Assembly (NCBI GenBank): GCA_900110595.1
Contig: FOEZ01000002.1
Span: 1-64,000, forward strand
From: Arthrobacter sp. OV608
GTDB taxonomy: Bacteria > Actinomycetota > Actinomycetes > Actinomycetales > Micrococcaceae
Reading direction: 5' to 3'
DNA length: 64,000 bases
In this document: positions 52,209-61,265 of the stretch, piece after piece
Layout: the number at the start of each line of letters is the position of its first letter
How positions within the stretch are numbered: position 1 is the stretch's first letter
Made by a program: the position numbers and the translations under genes
The notes under the pieces: generated by a model
Seen by the model: the letters and a program-made list of their open reading frames with translations, nothing else
What the model was told of the DNA's origin: nothing
The model's database searches: none

Positions 52209-52889
52209 ATGGCCCTCAGTACCTCACACCGTCCGCCGCTTGCCGAGGAAGTCACGGCAAAGCTTCGCGCCATGATCCACTCCGGCGAATGGCCCCTGCA
52301 CCAGCGCATCCCCTCCGAGACCGGACTGATGACGGATCTGGGCGTCTCGCGGGGCACGCTGCGCGAGGCCATCAAGGCCCTGGCGCACAGCGGCATGCTG
52401 GAAGTGCGCCGCGGAGACGGCACCTACGTCCGCGCCACCAGCGAGATCTCCGGTGCCGCCCGCCGCATGTACCAGGACCACACGGAGGCCCACATCCTGG
52501 AGGTCCGCCTCGGCCTGGACACCCAGGCGGCCCGGCTGGCGGCGCGCCATGCCACGCCCGACGACGTCGCGGCCCTGCGCGCGCTCCTTAGCGACCGGGC
52601 CCAGGCCTGGAAAAGCCAAGACTATGCGGCGTGGGCGCGTGCCGACTGGGGTTTCCATGAGCGGGTGGCGCAGGCGTCCGGCAACCCCCTGCTGCATGAG
52701 CTCTACGTCAGCTTCGGCGCCGTGGTCCATGAGGACATGCTCAAGCAGCTTCTCCGGCCCGGATTCGACGGGCTGCAGCACGAGGGGCATGACCTACTGC
52801 TCGAGGCCATAGAGCAGGGCGATGAGGACGGGTCCGTGGCCACCGTAAACCGGAACCTCAACTCCTGCGCGGAATGGCTGGCGGCGTAG
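52209..52889 (+). CDS. GntR family regulator, FadR (FCD) subfamily
   Basis: A 226-residue repressor. The N-terminal winged helix (LRAMIHSGEWPLHQRIPSETGLMTDLGVSR, TLREAIKALAHSGMLEVRRGDGTYVRA) is followed by a helical FCD ligand domain with HERVAQASGNPLLHELY. It follows the CynX-like transporter by 6 bases, so it probably controls that gene. Confidence 0.93.
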   Translation: MALSTSHRPPLAEEVTAKLRAMIHSGEWPLHQRIPSETGLMTDLGVSRGTLREAIKALAHSGMLEVRRGDGTYVRATSEISGAARRMYQDHTEAHILEVRLGLDTQAARLAARHATPDDVAALRALLSDRAQAWKSQDYAAWARADWGFHERVAQASGNPLLHELYVSFGAVVHEDMLKQLLRPGFDGLQHEGHDLLLEAIEQGDEDGSVATVNRNLNSCAEWLAA

Positions 52890-53036
52890 CGGCTCCTCCT
52901 TCGAAGGGAAATGCGGCGGTCACGGGGTTTCACCCGGCCCTAATCGGTCAGTAGGCTTACTATTCGACGAAGGTTGTCTTCCTGGCGTGCTCCTACACGC
53001 GCACCAGGGTACCCGCCGACGAATGAGGAGTTCCCC

Positions 53037-54245
53037 ATGGCGCGAGCACGCCTGACCGAACAGGTACCGGGCACCGATACCCCGCAGCCGCTACCGGCGC
53101 CACATCCAAACGGCCACGAACCGGCCGCGGCTCCAAAGAAACGCCCGGCCAAACAGCCCAGCGCACTTTGGACTGACGGGCTGGGCAGGGTGGGCACCCG
53201 GGCAGCCCAGGTCCTGCTGATCCTGACGGTCGCGGTGGTGTCCGTCTACGCGCTGATGCAGATCAAACTCCTGGTCATTCCGGTCCTGATCGCGCTGATC
53301 CTGGCGGCGGCGATAGGACCGTTCGTCAACATGCTCCGGCGCCGCGGGCTCCCCGGCGGAGTGGCCACCGGCATCGCCTTCTTCGCCCTGCTGGCTTTGC
53401 TCGCCGGTATTTCCACCGTGATCTACTTTTCCGTCCGCAACCAGTGGGGCGAGCTGGCGGCCCAGGCTTCCTCAGGACTGGACGAGCTGGAGCAATTCCT
53501 GCTGACCGGCCCGGTTCCCATCGAGCAGGAACAGCTGAACCAGGCGCGCGAGGGGATCGTGCAGTTCGCCACCAGCAGCCAGGTCCGCTCCGGCGCCATC
53601 ACCGGCCTGTCGGTGGTCACCGAATTCATCGCGGGGGCCAGCCTGATGGTGGTCATCCTGTTTTTCTTCCTCAAGGACGGCGCCAAGATCTGGAACTTCT
53701 TCCTTCGACCCTTCAGCGGGCAGCGGGAAGCGAAGCTGCGCCGGGTGGGCAGCCGGACCCTCGAGGTGCTGGGCGGGTACGTGCGCGGCACCGCCATCGT
53801 GGCCCTGGTGGACACGGTGGCCATCGGCGCCGCACTGCTGATCATGCAGGTTCCGCTGGCCTTCCCGCTGGCCATCATCGTGTTCATCACCGCATTCATC
53901 CCGCTGGTGGGCGCCACTGTCGCCGGCATCCTGGCCGCTCTAGTGGCGCTGGTGGCGAACGGGCCGGTGGTTGCCCTGATCGTGGTGGCCGTGGTGGTGG
54001 CGGTCAACCAGCTCGAAGGCGACCTCCTACAGCCGATCGTGATGGGCAAGTCGCTGCAGCTCCACGCGCTGGTGATCCTGATGGCACTGACGGCCGGCAC
54101 TATCCTGGCGGGCATCATCGGTGCGGTGCTGTCGGTGCCGCTGGCCGCCGTCGCCTGGGCCATCATCCAGGTGTGGACGGCAGAGGATCCAAACCTGGAG
54201 GACATGAATCCGAACCTGCCTCCCCCGCACAGCCAGCCGGTCTAG
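53037..54245 (+). CDS. AI-2E family transporter (PerM-like)
   Basis: A 402-residue membrane protein. A long polar N-terminus (1-55) comes before hydrophobic helices; GPFVNMLRRRGLPGGVATGI, FFLKDGAKIWNFFLRP and NQLEGDLLQPIVMGKSLQLHAL are typical of the AI-2E/PerM family. The founding member exports autoinducer 2; others handle other substrates. ATG with GAGGAG 5-6 bases upstream, preferred over the longer frame. Confidence 0.92.
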   Translation: MARARLTEQVPGTDTPQPLPAPHPNGHEPAAAPKKRPAKQPSALWTDGLGRVGTRAAQVLLILTVAVVSVYALMQIKLLVIPVLIALILAAAIGPFVNMLRRRGLPGGVATGIAFFALLALLAGISTVIYFSVRNQWGELAAQASSGLDELEQFLLTGPVPIEQEQLNQAREGIVQFATSSQVRSGAITGLSVVTEFIAGASLMVVILFFFLKDGAKIWNFFLRPFSGQREAKLRRVGSRTLEVLGGYVRGTAIVALVDTVAIGAALLIMQVPLAFPLAIIVFITAFIPLVGATVAGILAALVALVANGPVVALIVVAVVVAVNQLEGDLLQPIVMGKSLQLHALVILMALTAGTILAGIIGAVLSVPLAAVAWAIIQVWTAEDPNLEDMNPNLPPPHSQPV

Positions 54246-54267
54246 CCCTGGCCTGTAACCAGGCATA

Positions 54268-54307
54268 ACGACGACGGTCCGGCACCTGGGTGCCGGACCG
54301 TCGTCGT
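54268..54307. terminator. 18-bp perfect hairpin, convergent genes
   Basis: Perfect 18-bp stem ACGACGACGGTCCGGCAC / GTGCCGGACCGTCGTCGT with loop CTGG, 22 bases after the AI-2E gene and 14 bases before the end of the next minus-strand gene. Serves both. Confidence 0.85.
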
Positions 54308-54321
54308 ACGTCTTTGTTGCG

Positions 54322-54858
54322 TTAGCGCTGCAGGCCCGCGAATACGTTCTTGGGCCGCTGCATCTCGCCATGCTTGGCGCCCAGGACGACCACCAGGCCG
54401 GCGAACGCCGGGATGACCCACTGCAGCACCTTGAGCTGCTGCTGCGCCGCCTTCAGTTCGTCCGAGGCGTCCGGCCGCGGCTCCGTGGCACCCTCAGCGC
54501 CCTGATCGGCCAGCTTCTCCACCTTCTTGCCCAGGATGCCTGAGTACAGCGTCACGGCAGCGCCCGCCAGCGTCACCGCCGTCTTGATCACCGTGTCCCG
54601 CGCTACACCGTCCTGCTTGGCAATGCGCTCCTTGTTCTCCCAGGCGATGGCGAGGTCCGCCACCAGGTGGGAGGCGAACGCAGCCGTCTGGAAGGGCGCC
54701 CACTTCATCCACCCGGCACTGGAGAGCCGGGTCCGCTCTGACGGCTCCCTGGCCGCCGCTGCCGCACCGTTCAGGCCGATAGCACCCATCAAGGATCCAC
54801 CGAACCATGCTGCTGCCGTCAGGTCGTGAACCGACCGGGCAATAAGATTTCCTGCCAT
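54322..54858 (-). CDS. hypothetical membrane protein
   Basis: A 178-residue protein with probable helices near 15-35, 55-72, 86-108 and a last one about 146-164. It carries no family motif I recognise (SVHDLTAAAWFGGSLMGAIGLN; SHLVADLAIAWENKERIA; TVIKTAVTLAGAAVTLYSG). AGGAA lies 9 bases before the chosen ATG. Exposed segment 118-140 is Asp/Glu/Ala rich. Function unknown. Confidence 0.65.
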   Translation of the reverse strand: MAGNLIARSVHDLTAAAWFGGSLMGAIGLNGAAAAAREPSERTRLSSAGWMKWAPFQTAAFASHLVADLAIAWENKERIAKQDGVARDTVIKTAVTLAGAAVTLYSGILGKKVEKLADQGAEGATEPRPDASDELKAAQQQLKVLQWVIPAFAGLVVVLGAKHGEMQRPKNVFAGLQR

Positions 54859-54999
54859 GATGTGCATTCCTAACGTTGAACTGGTTACAGATGCCGTGCC
54901 TGCGGACGTCTCTTGCCGTGTCCCCTCAAGGTCATGGTGCGCCTATGGTAAGCACACTTACTAATGTTACGAAAGCCCGTCTTGTACAGGCGCAACGCG

Positions 55000-55005
55000 T
55001 AATAT
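55000..55005 (+). promoter_or_regulatory. candidate -10 element (TAATAT), leaderless start
   Basis: TAATAT ends 7 bases before the ATG of the next gene and no clear ribosome site lies between, the layout seen for leaderless actinobacterial transcripts. A TTG at 54982 is too close for a good -35. Confidence 0.5.
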
Positions 55006-55012
55006 CTTGGGC

Positions 55013-55303
55013 ATGGGTACTACAGGGAGTTTGTTCGGCTGGGCCTTTGGTGACCCCGCCCGTGAAGATGATGGCAGCTACGTGGAGAAGCTTCAGCGCG
55101 AAGCGTTCGGGAATGCGCGGGACACTGCCAAAGCCAAGGGCGTGGCAGTGGTGCCGGGAACCGAAGTCTTCACCGTGCTGAGCGGAAACGATTCCCTCGT
55201 GGAACTGGAGAACGCCCCCGGGCAGCTGGTGGTCCGCTGCACCGTCCACGTCGAGGGACCAGGCGCGGAGAAGATCCGCGCCGAAGGACCCATGAACGGA
55301 TAA
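55013..55303 (+). CDS. hypothetical protein, 96 residues
   Basis: A 96-residue soluble-looking protein: GSLFGWAFGDPAREDDGSYVEKL at the start and ELENAPGQLVVRCTVHVEGPGA near the end, a likely small beta domain. I do not recognise the family. The gene is 3 bases before the DUF1206 gene and forms a three-gene unit with it and the SRPBCC gene. Confidence 0.65.
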   Translation: MGTTGSLFGWAFGDPAREDDGSYVEKLQREAFGNARDTAKAKGVAVVPGTEVFTVLSGNDSLVELENAPGQLVVRCTVHVEGPGAEKIRAEGPMNG

Positions 55304-55306
55304 GCA

Positions 55307-56134
55307 ATGTCGGACAGCGACTCCACCCTCAGCCAGGCAGCGGATGCCGTCGAGGAGGCCTCGAACCACCCGGCCCTCGACGTCCTGGCCCGGGCCGGGT
55401 TCGCGGTTATGGCGCTGCTGCACGTCATCATTGGGGCCATCGCCATTGCGGTGGCCTTCGGCCAGCCCGGAGAGGCCGAGCCCACGGGCGCCATCGAACA
55501 GCTCGCGGCCAATGCGTGGGGACCGGCCGTGATGTGGGTCTGTGTGGCTGCGTGCCTGGGCCTTGCTTTATGGCAGGCCAGTGAAGCCACGCTCCGGGCC
55601 CGCCGCCTTCCCCGCAAGGAGCGGCTGGCCAAGCTGGTTTCCTCGGGCTTCCTGGCCATCGCCTACGGCAGTGTAGGCCTCAGTTTCGCGGGTTTCGCCG
55701 TCGGACTGCGGGGCGACTCCAGTGAGAGCACCCGCGATTTCAGTGCTTCGCTGATGGGAACCCCGTGGGGGCTGTGGGCGCTGGTGGCGCTGGGCCTGAC
55801 CATCATCGGGATCGGCGTCTACTTCATCTTCAAAGGCATCCGGCGGGGGTTCAAGGAGGAACTCTTCCACTTCGACGGCACCCGGCGCGGACGGCTTATC
55901 GACAGCCTGGGCATCTCAGGCCATATCGCCAAAGGCGCTGCCCTGTGCCTCACCGGGCTGCTCTTTGTGATTGCCGCCGCGAAGCATAACGCCAACGAAT
56001 CCACGGGATTGGACGGCAGCCTCAAGGCGCTCCGCGACCACCCCTTCGGCCCCTACCTGCTGGTTGCCATCGGGGCCGGATTCATCGCCTACGGAATTTT
56101 CGCCCTCATCCGGTCGCGCTTCGGGCGGATGTAG
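55307..56134 (+). CDS. DUF1206 integral membrane protein
   Basis: A 275-residue membrane protein with three repeats of a two-helix unit: ARAGFAVMALLHVIIGAIAIAVAF, VSSGFLAIAYGSVGLSFAGFAV and GISGHIAKGAALCLTGLLFVIAAA. This triple layout defines DUF1206. Function unknown. Second of three packed genes. Confidence 0.85.
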   Translation: MSDSDSTLSQAADAVEEASNHPALDVLARAGFAVMALLHVIIGAIAIAVAFGQPGEAEPTGAIEQLAANAWGPAVMWVCVAACLGLALWQASEATLRARRLPRKERLAKLVSSGFLAIAYGSVGLSFAGFAVGLRGDSSESTRDFSASLMGTPWGLWALVALGLTIIGIGVYFIFKGIRRGFKEELFHFDGTRRGRLIDSLGISGHIAKGAALCLTGLLFVIAAAKHNANESTGLDGSLKALRDHPFGPYLLVAIGAGFIAYGIFALIRSRFGRM

Positions 56135-56156
56135 CTCCACTACAGGAAGGAACGCC

Positions 56157-56597
56157 ATGTCCACCGTGTCACAGCTGTTCAACACCCCTGCCGCCGATGT
56201 CTGGCGGGTCATTGCCGACGGCTGGCTCTACTCCGGCTGGGTAGTGGGTGCCTCAAGGATCCGCGCGGTGGATGACACCTGGCCGCAGGCCGGCTCACGC
56301 CTCCACCATTCCGTGGGCGCATGGCCGATGGTGATCAACGACAGCACTCGCGTGACAGCTGCCGAACCGGAGAAGTCACTGGAACTGGTGGCGCGCGGCT
56401 GGCCGCTGGGCGAGGCCAAAGTGATGATCACCCTGCAGGACCAGGGCAACCAGTGCCTTGTCACCATGGCCGAGGACGCTATCCGCGGCCCGGGCAAGAA
56501 GGTCCCGAAGGCACTGCGGGATCCGATGATCACCATGCGCAACCGCGAGACGCTCAAGCGGCTGGAGCTGATGGCGGCAGGCGGAGCCGGGAAGTAG
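56157..56597 (+). CDS. SRPBCC family protein (polyketide cyclase-like)
   Basis: A 146-residue helix-grip fold protein: SQLFNTPAADVWRVIADGW and LELVARGWPLGEAKVMITLQ. Such proteins bind hydrophobic ligands. Start ATG with AGGAAGG upstream, 22 bases after the DUF1206 stop. Role unknown. Confidence 0.82.
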   Translation: MSTVSQLFNTPAADVWRVIADGWLYSGWVVGASRIRAVDDTWPQAGSRLHHSVGAWPMVINDSTRVTAAEPEKSLELVARGWPLGEAKVMITLQDQGNQCLVTMAEDAIRGPGKKVPKALRDPMITMRNRETLKRLELMAAGGAGK

Positions 56598-56611
56598 CCC
56601 GGCCGGGTTAA

Positions 56612-57547
56612 CTACTCCGCGGTCAAAGTGAAGGTGGATGCCTGGTCGCCGAAGTCATCGCTGACCACTACCTTGACCGGCCCCTTCTTGACGTCAAACG
56701 CAATGAGCCCCTGGCGGAGATCCCCGACGCCCACTTCCTCAGTGGGCAGGCCGCCCAGGCCATCCTCAAGATAGATCCGTTCGCCCTGGTTGCCCTCCGA
56801 GTCGTACGCCTCGAAGTTCATCGGCGCGGCCGTGCTGGTTCCGGTGAGCGTCTCCCATGAGACCTCGAACACCAGGAACCCTCCGTTCGCCGGTTTCAGG
56901 TAGGACATGGCCGGGATCTCGGTGGTGTACAGGGAATCGAGGACGCCGATCTTTACGGTGTTGCCTTCGGACACGGTGACCACGAGGGAGTTTTCATCGG
57001 TGGTGCTTCCGGATGATGGAGCGGGCGCTGACTGCGAGGCCGGGGGAAGAGGCGGCTGAACGGGAACGTTCCGGCCCTCGAGGGCTGCAGCTGTGATGCT
57101 GATGGACACGACAGTGAGCAGGATGGCCGTAATCATGCTTGCGAGCCAGAGGATTACTGTGATGATCCACGCCTTCTTTTTGTTCTCCGGGTAGCCTTCC
57201 AGCGGACGGCCATCCTTGTCCCTGGCATTCCCGGTCAGCGTGATGATCAGGTCAACGATGGCCCAGATACCCAGTCCGCCCAGCGTCAGCAGCTTGGCGA
57301 CGCCGGTGCCAATCTTGCCGAGATAGAACCGGTCCGCGCCCAGGCTGCCGAGCAGGAGGGACAGAAGCCAGGTAGTGACGAAGGACTTGCCCGGCCCGCC
57401 GGCGTAAGGAACCTGCCCGTATGGCTCCGGCTGGTAGCCGCCGGACTGTCCTCCCTGGTAGTGCCCGGCGAAACCGGACGGAGCAGGCGGAACGGGCGGA
57501 ACTGACGCGCCGTTTTCGGGCGCAGGCGGGTAACTGGGGTGGCTCAT
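56612..57547 (-). CDS. TM2 domain protein with exported C-terminal domain
   Basis: A 311-residue membrane protein. The N-terminal Pro/Gly/Tyr-rich segment (1-53) is followed by a TM2 domain (SFVTTWLLSLLLGSLGADRFYLG, with LTLGGLGIWAIVDLIITL) and a third helix at about 126-152. The exported ~120 residues resemble DUF4352-like beta domains (NTVKIGVLDSLYTTEIPAM). Convergent with the SRPBCC gene. Confidence 0.82.
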   Translation of the reverse strand: MSHPSYPPAPENGASVPPVPPAPSGFAGHYQGGQSGGYQPEPYGQVPYAGGPGKSFVTTWLLSLLLGSLGADRFYLGKIGTGVAKLLTLGGLGIWAIVDLIITLTGNARDKDGRPLEGYPENKKKAWIITVILWLASMITAILLTVVSISITAAALEGRNVPVQPPLPPASQSAPAPSSGSTTDENSLVVTVSEGNTVKIGVLDSLYTTEIPAMSYLKPANGGFLVFEVSWETLTGTSTAAPMNFEAYDSEGNQGERIYLEDGLGGLPTEEVGVGDLRQGLIAFDVKKGPVKVVVSDDFGDQASTFTLTAE

Positions 57548-57631
57548 GGAGGGTCCTTAGGTAAGGGCAGGCGGAATGGCAGCGGCCGGCCGGGGCCGGC
57601 AAGTGTTTCTCCAATGAATTTACTTTATTGG

Positions 57632-57667
57632 CCAAAAAAGTGGGATGGGCAGAAATGCCCATCCCAC
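57632..57667 (-). terminator. terminator of fprA
   Basis: 12-bp perfect stem GTGGGATGGGCA / TGCCCATCCCAC (57640-57667) with loop GAAA, followed on the minus strand by a run of six T residues (57634-57639). It lies 20 bases past the fprA stop. Confidence 0.92.
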
Positions 57668-57687
57668 TGATTTGACTTCGAAAAGCG

Positions 57688-59154
57688 CTAGACCTGCGCG
57701 GCTACACCGTCGCGGGAGATGTCCACCATGTCCTCGCGCGGCACTACCTTGATGCGCTCACGCTTGACCTCAACACCGTGCGAGCCGCCTGCTTCCGTGG
57801 CTGCTGCGCCAAGGGCGAGTTCGTGGGCGTCCAGTGCCAGCCAGCCTTCCCAGCTGGTGAACTTCACGCCACGGGCGTCCAGGAGTTCCACCACGGCGTC
57901 CTCGGCCGGAACGCTGGCCACCGGAAGGTTTTCGCGGTCTTCCAGCAGGTAGGTGACGGTCTCCAGGGCGTCGCCCTTGGTGTGGCCGATCAGGCCGACG
58001 GGACCGCGCTTGATCCAGCCCGTGGCGTAGATACCCGGCACGTGGGTGCCGGAGGCATCCAGGACGCGGCCGCCGTCGTTCGGGACCACACCCTTCTTGT
58101 GGTCGAACTCGATCTCCGGCAGGGCGGAACCGAAGTAACCGATGGCCCGGTACACGGCCTGGACCGGGTAGTCCACGAACTCCCCGGTGCCGCGGGCGTT
58201 GCCCGTGCCATCCAGCTCGGTGCGCTCGAACTTGATGCCGGCCACCTTGCCGGGCGTCTCGGCGTCGTCGTAAATCTCCACCGGGCTGTGCAGGAAGTGC
58301 AGGTGCAGGCGGCGGGAAGCCTTCAGCTCGGAGACGTCCTCGGGCTGCTCGGCGATCCAGTTGGTGAGCGTGCCGACCATGGTCTTGGTCTGGTTGTTCG
58401 TCTGGATCTGGCGGTCCGATTCCTCGTCGAACTCGAAGTCCTCCGGGTACAGGATGATGTCCACGTCCTTGGAGTGGGACAGCTCGCGCAGCTCCAGCGG
58501 GGTGAACTTGACCTGGGCAGGCCCGCGGCGGCCGAAGACGTGCACGTCGGTGACCGGCGAGGCCTTCAGTCCGGCGTAGACATTGTCCGGGATTTCCGAG
58601 ACCAGCAGGTCGTCGGCGTGCTTGGACAGGACGCGCGCCACGTCCAGGGCAACGTTTCCGTTGCCGATGACGGCGATTTCCTTGGCTTCGAGGGGCCATT
58701 CACGGGGAACGTCAGGGTGGCCGTCGTACCAGGAGACGAAGTCCGCGCCGCCGTAGGAGCCGTCCAGCTCGATGCCGGGGATGTTCAGGTCCGCGTCCTT
58801 GATGGCGCCGGTGGCGAAGATGACGGCGTCGTAGTGGGTGCGGAGGTCCTCGATGGTGAGGTCGGTGCCGTAGTCCACGTTGCCGAAGAAGCGGATGTCG
58901 CCGCGGTCCAGGACCTTGTGCAGGGCGTTGACGATGCCCTTGATGCGGGGGTGGTCCGGGGCCACGCCATAGCGGATCAGGCCGTAGGGTGCCGGGTAGC
59001 GGTCAAAGAGGTCGATGCTCACGGTCAGCTCGCCGCTCTTGACGGCCTCGCTCTTGGTGAGGATATCCGCGGCGTAGACGCCTGCCGGGCCGGAGCCCAC
59101 GACGGCGACGCGCAGCGGACGGTCGGCAGAACCTACGGTGGTGCTTGATGACAC
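57688..59154 (-). CDS. fprA: ferredoxin/adrenodoxin-type NADP+ reductase (FprA), paralogue 2
   Basis: A 488-residue FAD and NADP enzyme. The FAD motif VVGSGPAGVYAADIL is near 19-33 and the NADP motif VIGNGNVALDVARVL is in the centre. Nearly identical long blocks are shared with the gene at 39464-40897, so the two are paralogues. Beside the siroheme synthase gene it probably supplies electrons to a ferredoxin-dependent sulfite or nitrite reductase. Ends at a strong terminator. Confidence 0.93.
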   Translation of the reverse strand: MSSSTTVGSADRPLRVAVVGSGPAGVYAADILTKSEAVKSGELTVSIDLFDRYPAPYGLIRYGVAPDHPRIKGIVNALHKVLDRGDIRFFGNVDYGTDLTIEDLRTHYDAVIFATGAIKDADLNIPGIELDGSYGGADFVSWYDGHPDVPREWPLEAKEIAVIGNGNVALDVARVLSKHADDLLVSEIPDNVYAGLKASPVTDVHVFGRRGPAQVKFTPLELRELSHSKDVDIILYPEDFEFDEESDRQIQTNNQTKTMVGTLTNWIAEQPEDVSELKASRRLHLHFLHSPVEIYDDAETPGKVAGIKFERTELDGTGNARGTGEFVDYPVQAVYRAIGYFGSALPEIEFDHKKGVVPNDGGRVLDASGTHVPGIYATGWIKRGPVGLIGHTKGDALETVTYLLEDRENLPVASVPAEDAVVELLDARGVKFTSWEGWLALDAHELALGAAATEAGGSHGVEVKRERIKVVPREDMVDISRDGVAAQV

Positions 59155-59180
59155 GGCTGTGTTCCTTTTCTTCGTTCCGT

Positions 59181-59246
59181 CCCAACTAAGTTGCGCTAAG
59201 TGTCGTTTTGAGGGCTCAAAACGACACTTGGCGCTACTTAGTTGGG
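59181..59246. repeat. family B palindrome, copy 2 (66 bp)
   Basis: Same length and design as the copy at 8830-8895. Left arm CCCAACTAAGTTGCGCTAAG then TGTCGTTTTGA; right arm mirrors it to AGTTGGG with two or three mismatches. Between fprA and the end of the siroheme synthase gene on the minus strand. Confidence 0.9.
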
Positions 59247-59252
59247 TGGGGG

Positions 59253-60518
59253 CTAGGTGGTAACGGAGGTCTTGCGGGGGCTGTTGGGGGTGGTGGTTCC
59301 GTAATCAGCGGTTTTGAAGTGCGACGGCGCGAACGGGCTCACGCGCACCACGTCACCGATGACTATGACTGCCGGGTTGGCCACACCGGCGGCTTCCGCC
59401 TGGTCCGCAATGGAACCGAGGGTGCCGATGGTGACGCGCTGGTTGGGCAGGTAACCGTTCTCCACGATACCAACCGGGGTGTCCGCCGGCATGCCGGCTT
59501 TGCCCAGGGCGGACGCGGATTCGCGCAGCTGGCCCACCCCCATGAGCAGCACCACGGTGTGGTCAGGGCGGGCCGGAACTTCGGACAGTTCCTCGTGGCC
59601 GGTGACCACGCTGAAGCCCTTGGCGAGGCCGCGGTGCGTCACGGGGATGCCGGCTGCGGCGGGGACGGAGATCGCGGACGTGACGCCGGAAACCACTTCA
59701 ACGTCGACGCCGTGCTGGCGGCAGTATTCGGCTTCCTCGCCGCCGCGGCCCAGGACGTAGGGGTCCCCGCCTTTGAGCCGGACCACGCGGTGGCCCTTGA
59801 GTGCTTCCTCCACAAGGATCCGGTTGATCTCGGACTGGGGCACTGGGTGGTGGCCGGGGGTCTTGCCAACCTCGATGACGTGGACGTCCGGTGCCAGTTC
59901 GTTGAGCAGTTCGCGGGGGCCCAGGCGGTCTGCCACCACAACGTCGGCCTGGCCGAGGAGCCGGCGGCCGCGGACGGTGATGAGGCCGGTGTCGCCTGGA
60001 CCGCCGCCCACCAGGGCAACGGAACCATTACGGGCGGCCCGGCGGCGACGCAGCGGAAGGTCACCGGTTTCCAGCGCAGTGGCGACGGCGTCGCGCACGG
60101 CCATGGCGCGGCGCGGGTCTCCCCCGGCGTTCACGGCGATCTTGACGTCGTCCACTTCTGCGACGGCGGGGGTCCAGGCGGCTGAGGCTTCGTGGTCGGA
60201 GGCGTTGACGCACCAGATGCGCTGCGCCTCGGCGTCGGCGGAAACCTGGGCGTCCACGGCGGAATCACCGGTGGCGGTCTGGACGAACCAGACGCCGTCG
60301 ACGTCGGAGGAAGAGTAGGTGCGCGCTTCCCAGGTGAGGAGGCCGGCGCCAGCCAGTTCCTGGAGTGCGGCGGAGGCAACCGGAGCCACGACGGTGACCC
60401 GGGCACCGGCGTCGAGCAGCCCCTTGGCGCGGCGTGCAGCAACGGGGCCGCCGCCCACCACCAGCACGGGGCGGCCAAGGAGGCGCAGTGCTGTGGGGTA
60501 GATATCCTGAATTGCCAT
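59253..60518 (-). CDS. cysG: siroheme synthase: precorrin-2 dehydrogenase plus uroporphyrinogen-III methyltransferase
   Basis: A 421-residue fusion. The N-terminal domain (LRLLGRPVLVVGGGPVAARR, Rossmann fold, Asp85 in TATGD) is the CysG/Met8 precorrin-2 dehydrogenase and ferrochelatase part; it is shorter than E. coli CysG. The C-terminal SUMT domain starts at about 165 (GSVALVGGGPGDTGLITVRG) with GEEAEYCRQHGVDVEVVSG and VLLMGVGQLRE. The product is siroheme for sulfite or nitrite reductase. Next to fprA across a palindrome. Confidence 0.92.
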   Translation of the reverse strand: MAIQDIYPTALRLLGRPVLVVGGGPVAARRAKGLLDAGARVTVVAPVASAALQELAGAGLLTWEARTYSSSDVDGVWFVQTATGDSAVDAQVSADAEAQRIWCVNASDHEASAAWTPAVAEVDDVKIAVNAGGDPRRAMAVRDAVATALETGDLPLRRRRAARNGSVALVGGGPGDTGLITVRGRRLLGQADVVVADRLGPRELLNELAPDVHVIEVGKTPGHHPVPQSEINRILVEEALKGHRVVRLKGGDPYVLGRGGEEAEYCRQHGVDVEVVSGVTSAISVPAAAGIPVTHRGLAKGFSVVTGHEELSEVPARPDHTVVLLMGVGQLRESASALGKAGMPADTPVGIVENGYLPNQRVTIGTLGSIADQAEAAGVANPAVIVIGDVVRVSPFAPSHFKTADYGTTTPNSPRKTSVTT

Positions 60519-60624
60519 GAATCAACGGTAGGGCCGCGTCACAATCGCCCACAAAGGCCGAGCAACACCAGTTCACGTAAGGTAACGCTGCGTCACATAG
60601 TGGTTCGCCGCCGTCGTCCGCCAG

Positions 60625-61239
60625 TCAGTCCCTGGGCGGCAGTCCATGCTGCAGTGCGTGCGACAGAAGCCCCGCCGCCGTCCAGCGCATCGACACGGCC
60701 GCTTCTTCCCTGCTGAGGCCGCCGATGTCGGTCAGCCACACCAGCGCCTCGATTCCGATGGCGCTGCGGATCGACAAGGCCAGCCGGCGGATGTCCTTGT
60801 CGTCCATCTTTCCCCGGAGCGGCGAGAGCGCCTCGCTGATCCAGGCAATGGCCCGTCCCTGCCGGAGCGGAAGGTCCTTCTGCCGGCTTCCAGGGGGCTC
60901 AAGCGAAAGCCGCAGCATAGTGCGCTGCTGGGATTCGGTGTGGATGATCATCGTGGTGAATTCCTTCACCACAGCATCCAAACGGTCAGCCACGTCCTCA
61001 GGCGGAGAGGCTGGCAACAGGGACGTTCGGCCCGTTTCCGGATGCGCCGCTGCCAGCAGCTCGCGCTGGCCGGGGAAATACCGGTACGCGGTACTGCGCG
61101 CAATCCCGGCCACCAGAGCCGCTTCGTCCACCGTTGGCGTGGTGCCTGAAGCGACGAGCTGGCGGGCGGCAGCTACCAAGGCATCCAGCGTCCGCCGCTT
61201 CTGCCCCGTCCGCCCAACCTCCGCATAGGTTCTTGACAT
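60625..61239 (-). CDS. TetR family repressor
   Basis: A 204-residue regulator. The helix-turn-helix is VDEAALVAGIARSTAYRYFPGQRELLAAA (about 38-66). The ligand domain is helical and specific to the protein. Divergent from a cupin gene with an 18-bp palindrome in between; likely represses both. Confidence 0.92.
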   Translation of the reverse strand: MSRTYAEVGRTGQKRRTLDALVAAARQLVASGTTPTVDEAALVAGIARSTAYRYFPGQRELLAAAHPETGRTSLLPASPPEDVADRLDAVVKEFTTMIIHTESQQRTMLRLSLEPPGSRQKDLPLRQGRAIAWISEALSPLRGKMDDKDIRRLALSIRSAIGIEALVWLTDIGGLSREEAAVSMRWTAAGLLSHALQHGLPPRD

Positions 61240-61265
61240 GCTCTTTATGGTACTCCAGTCTTGTC

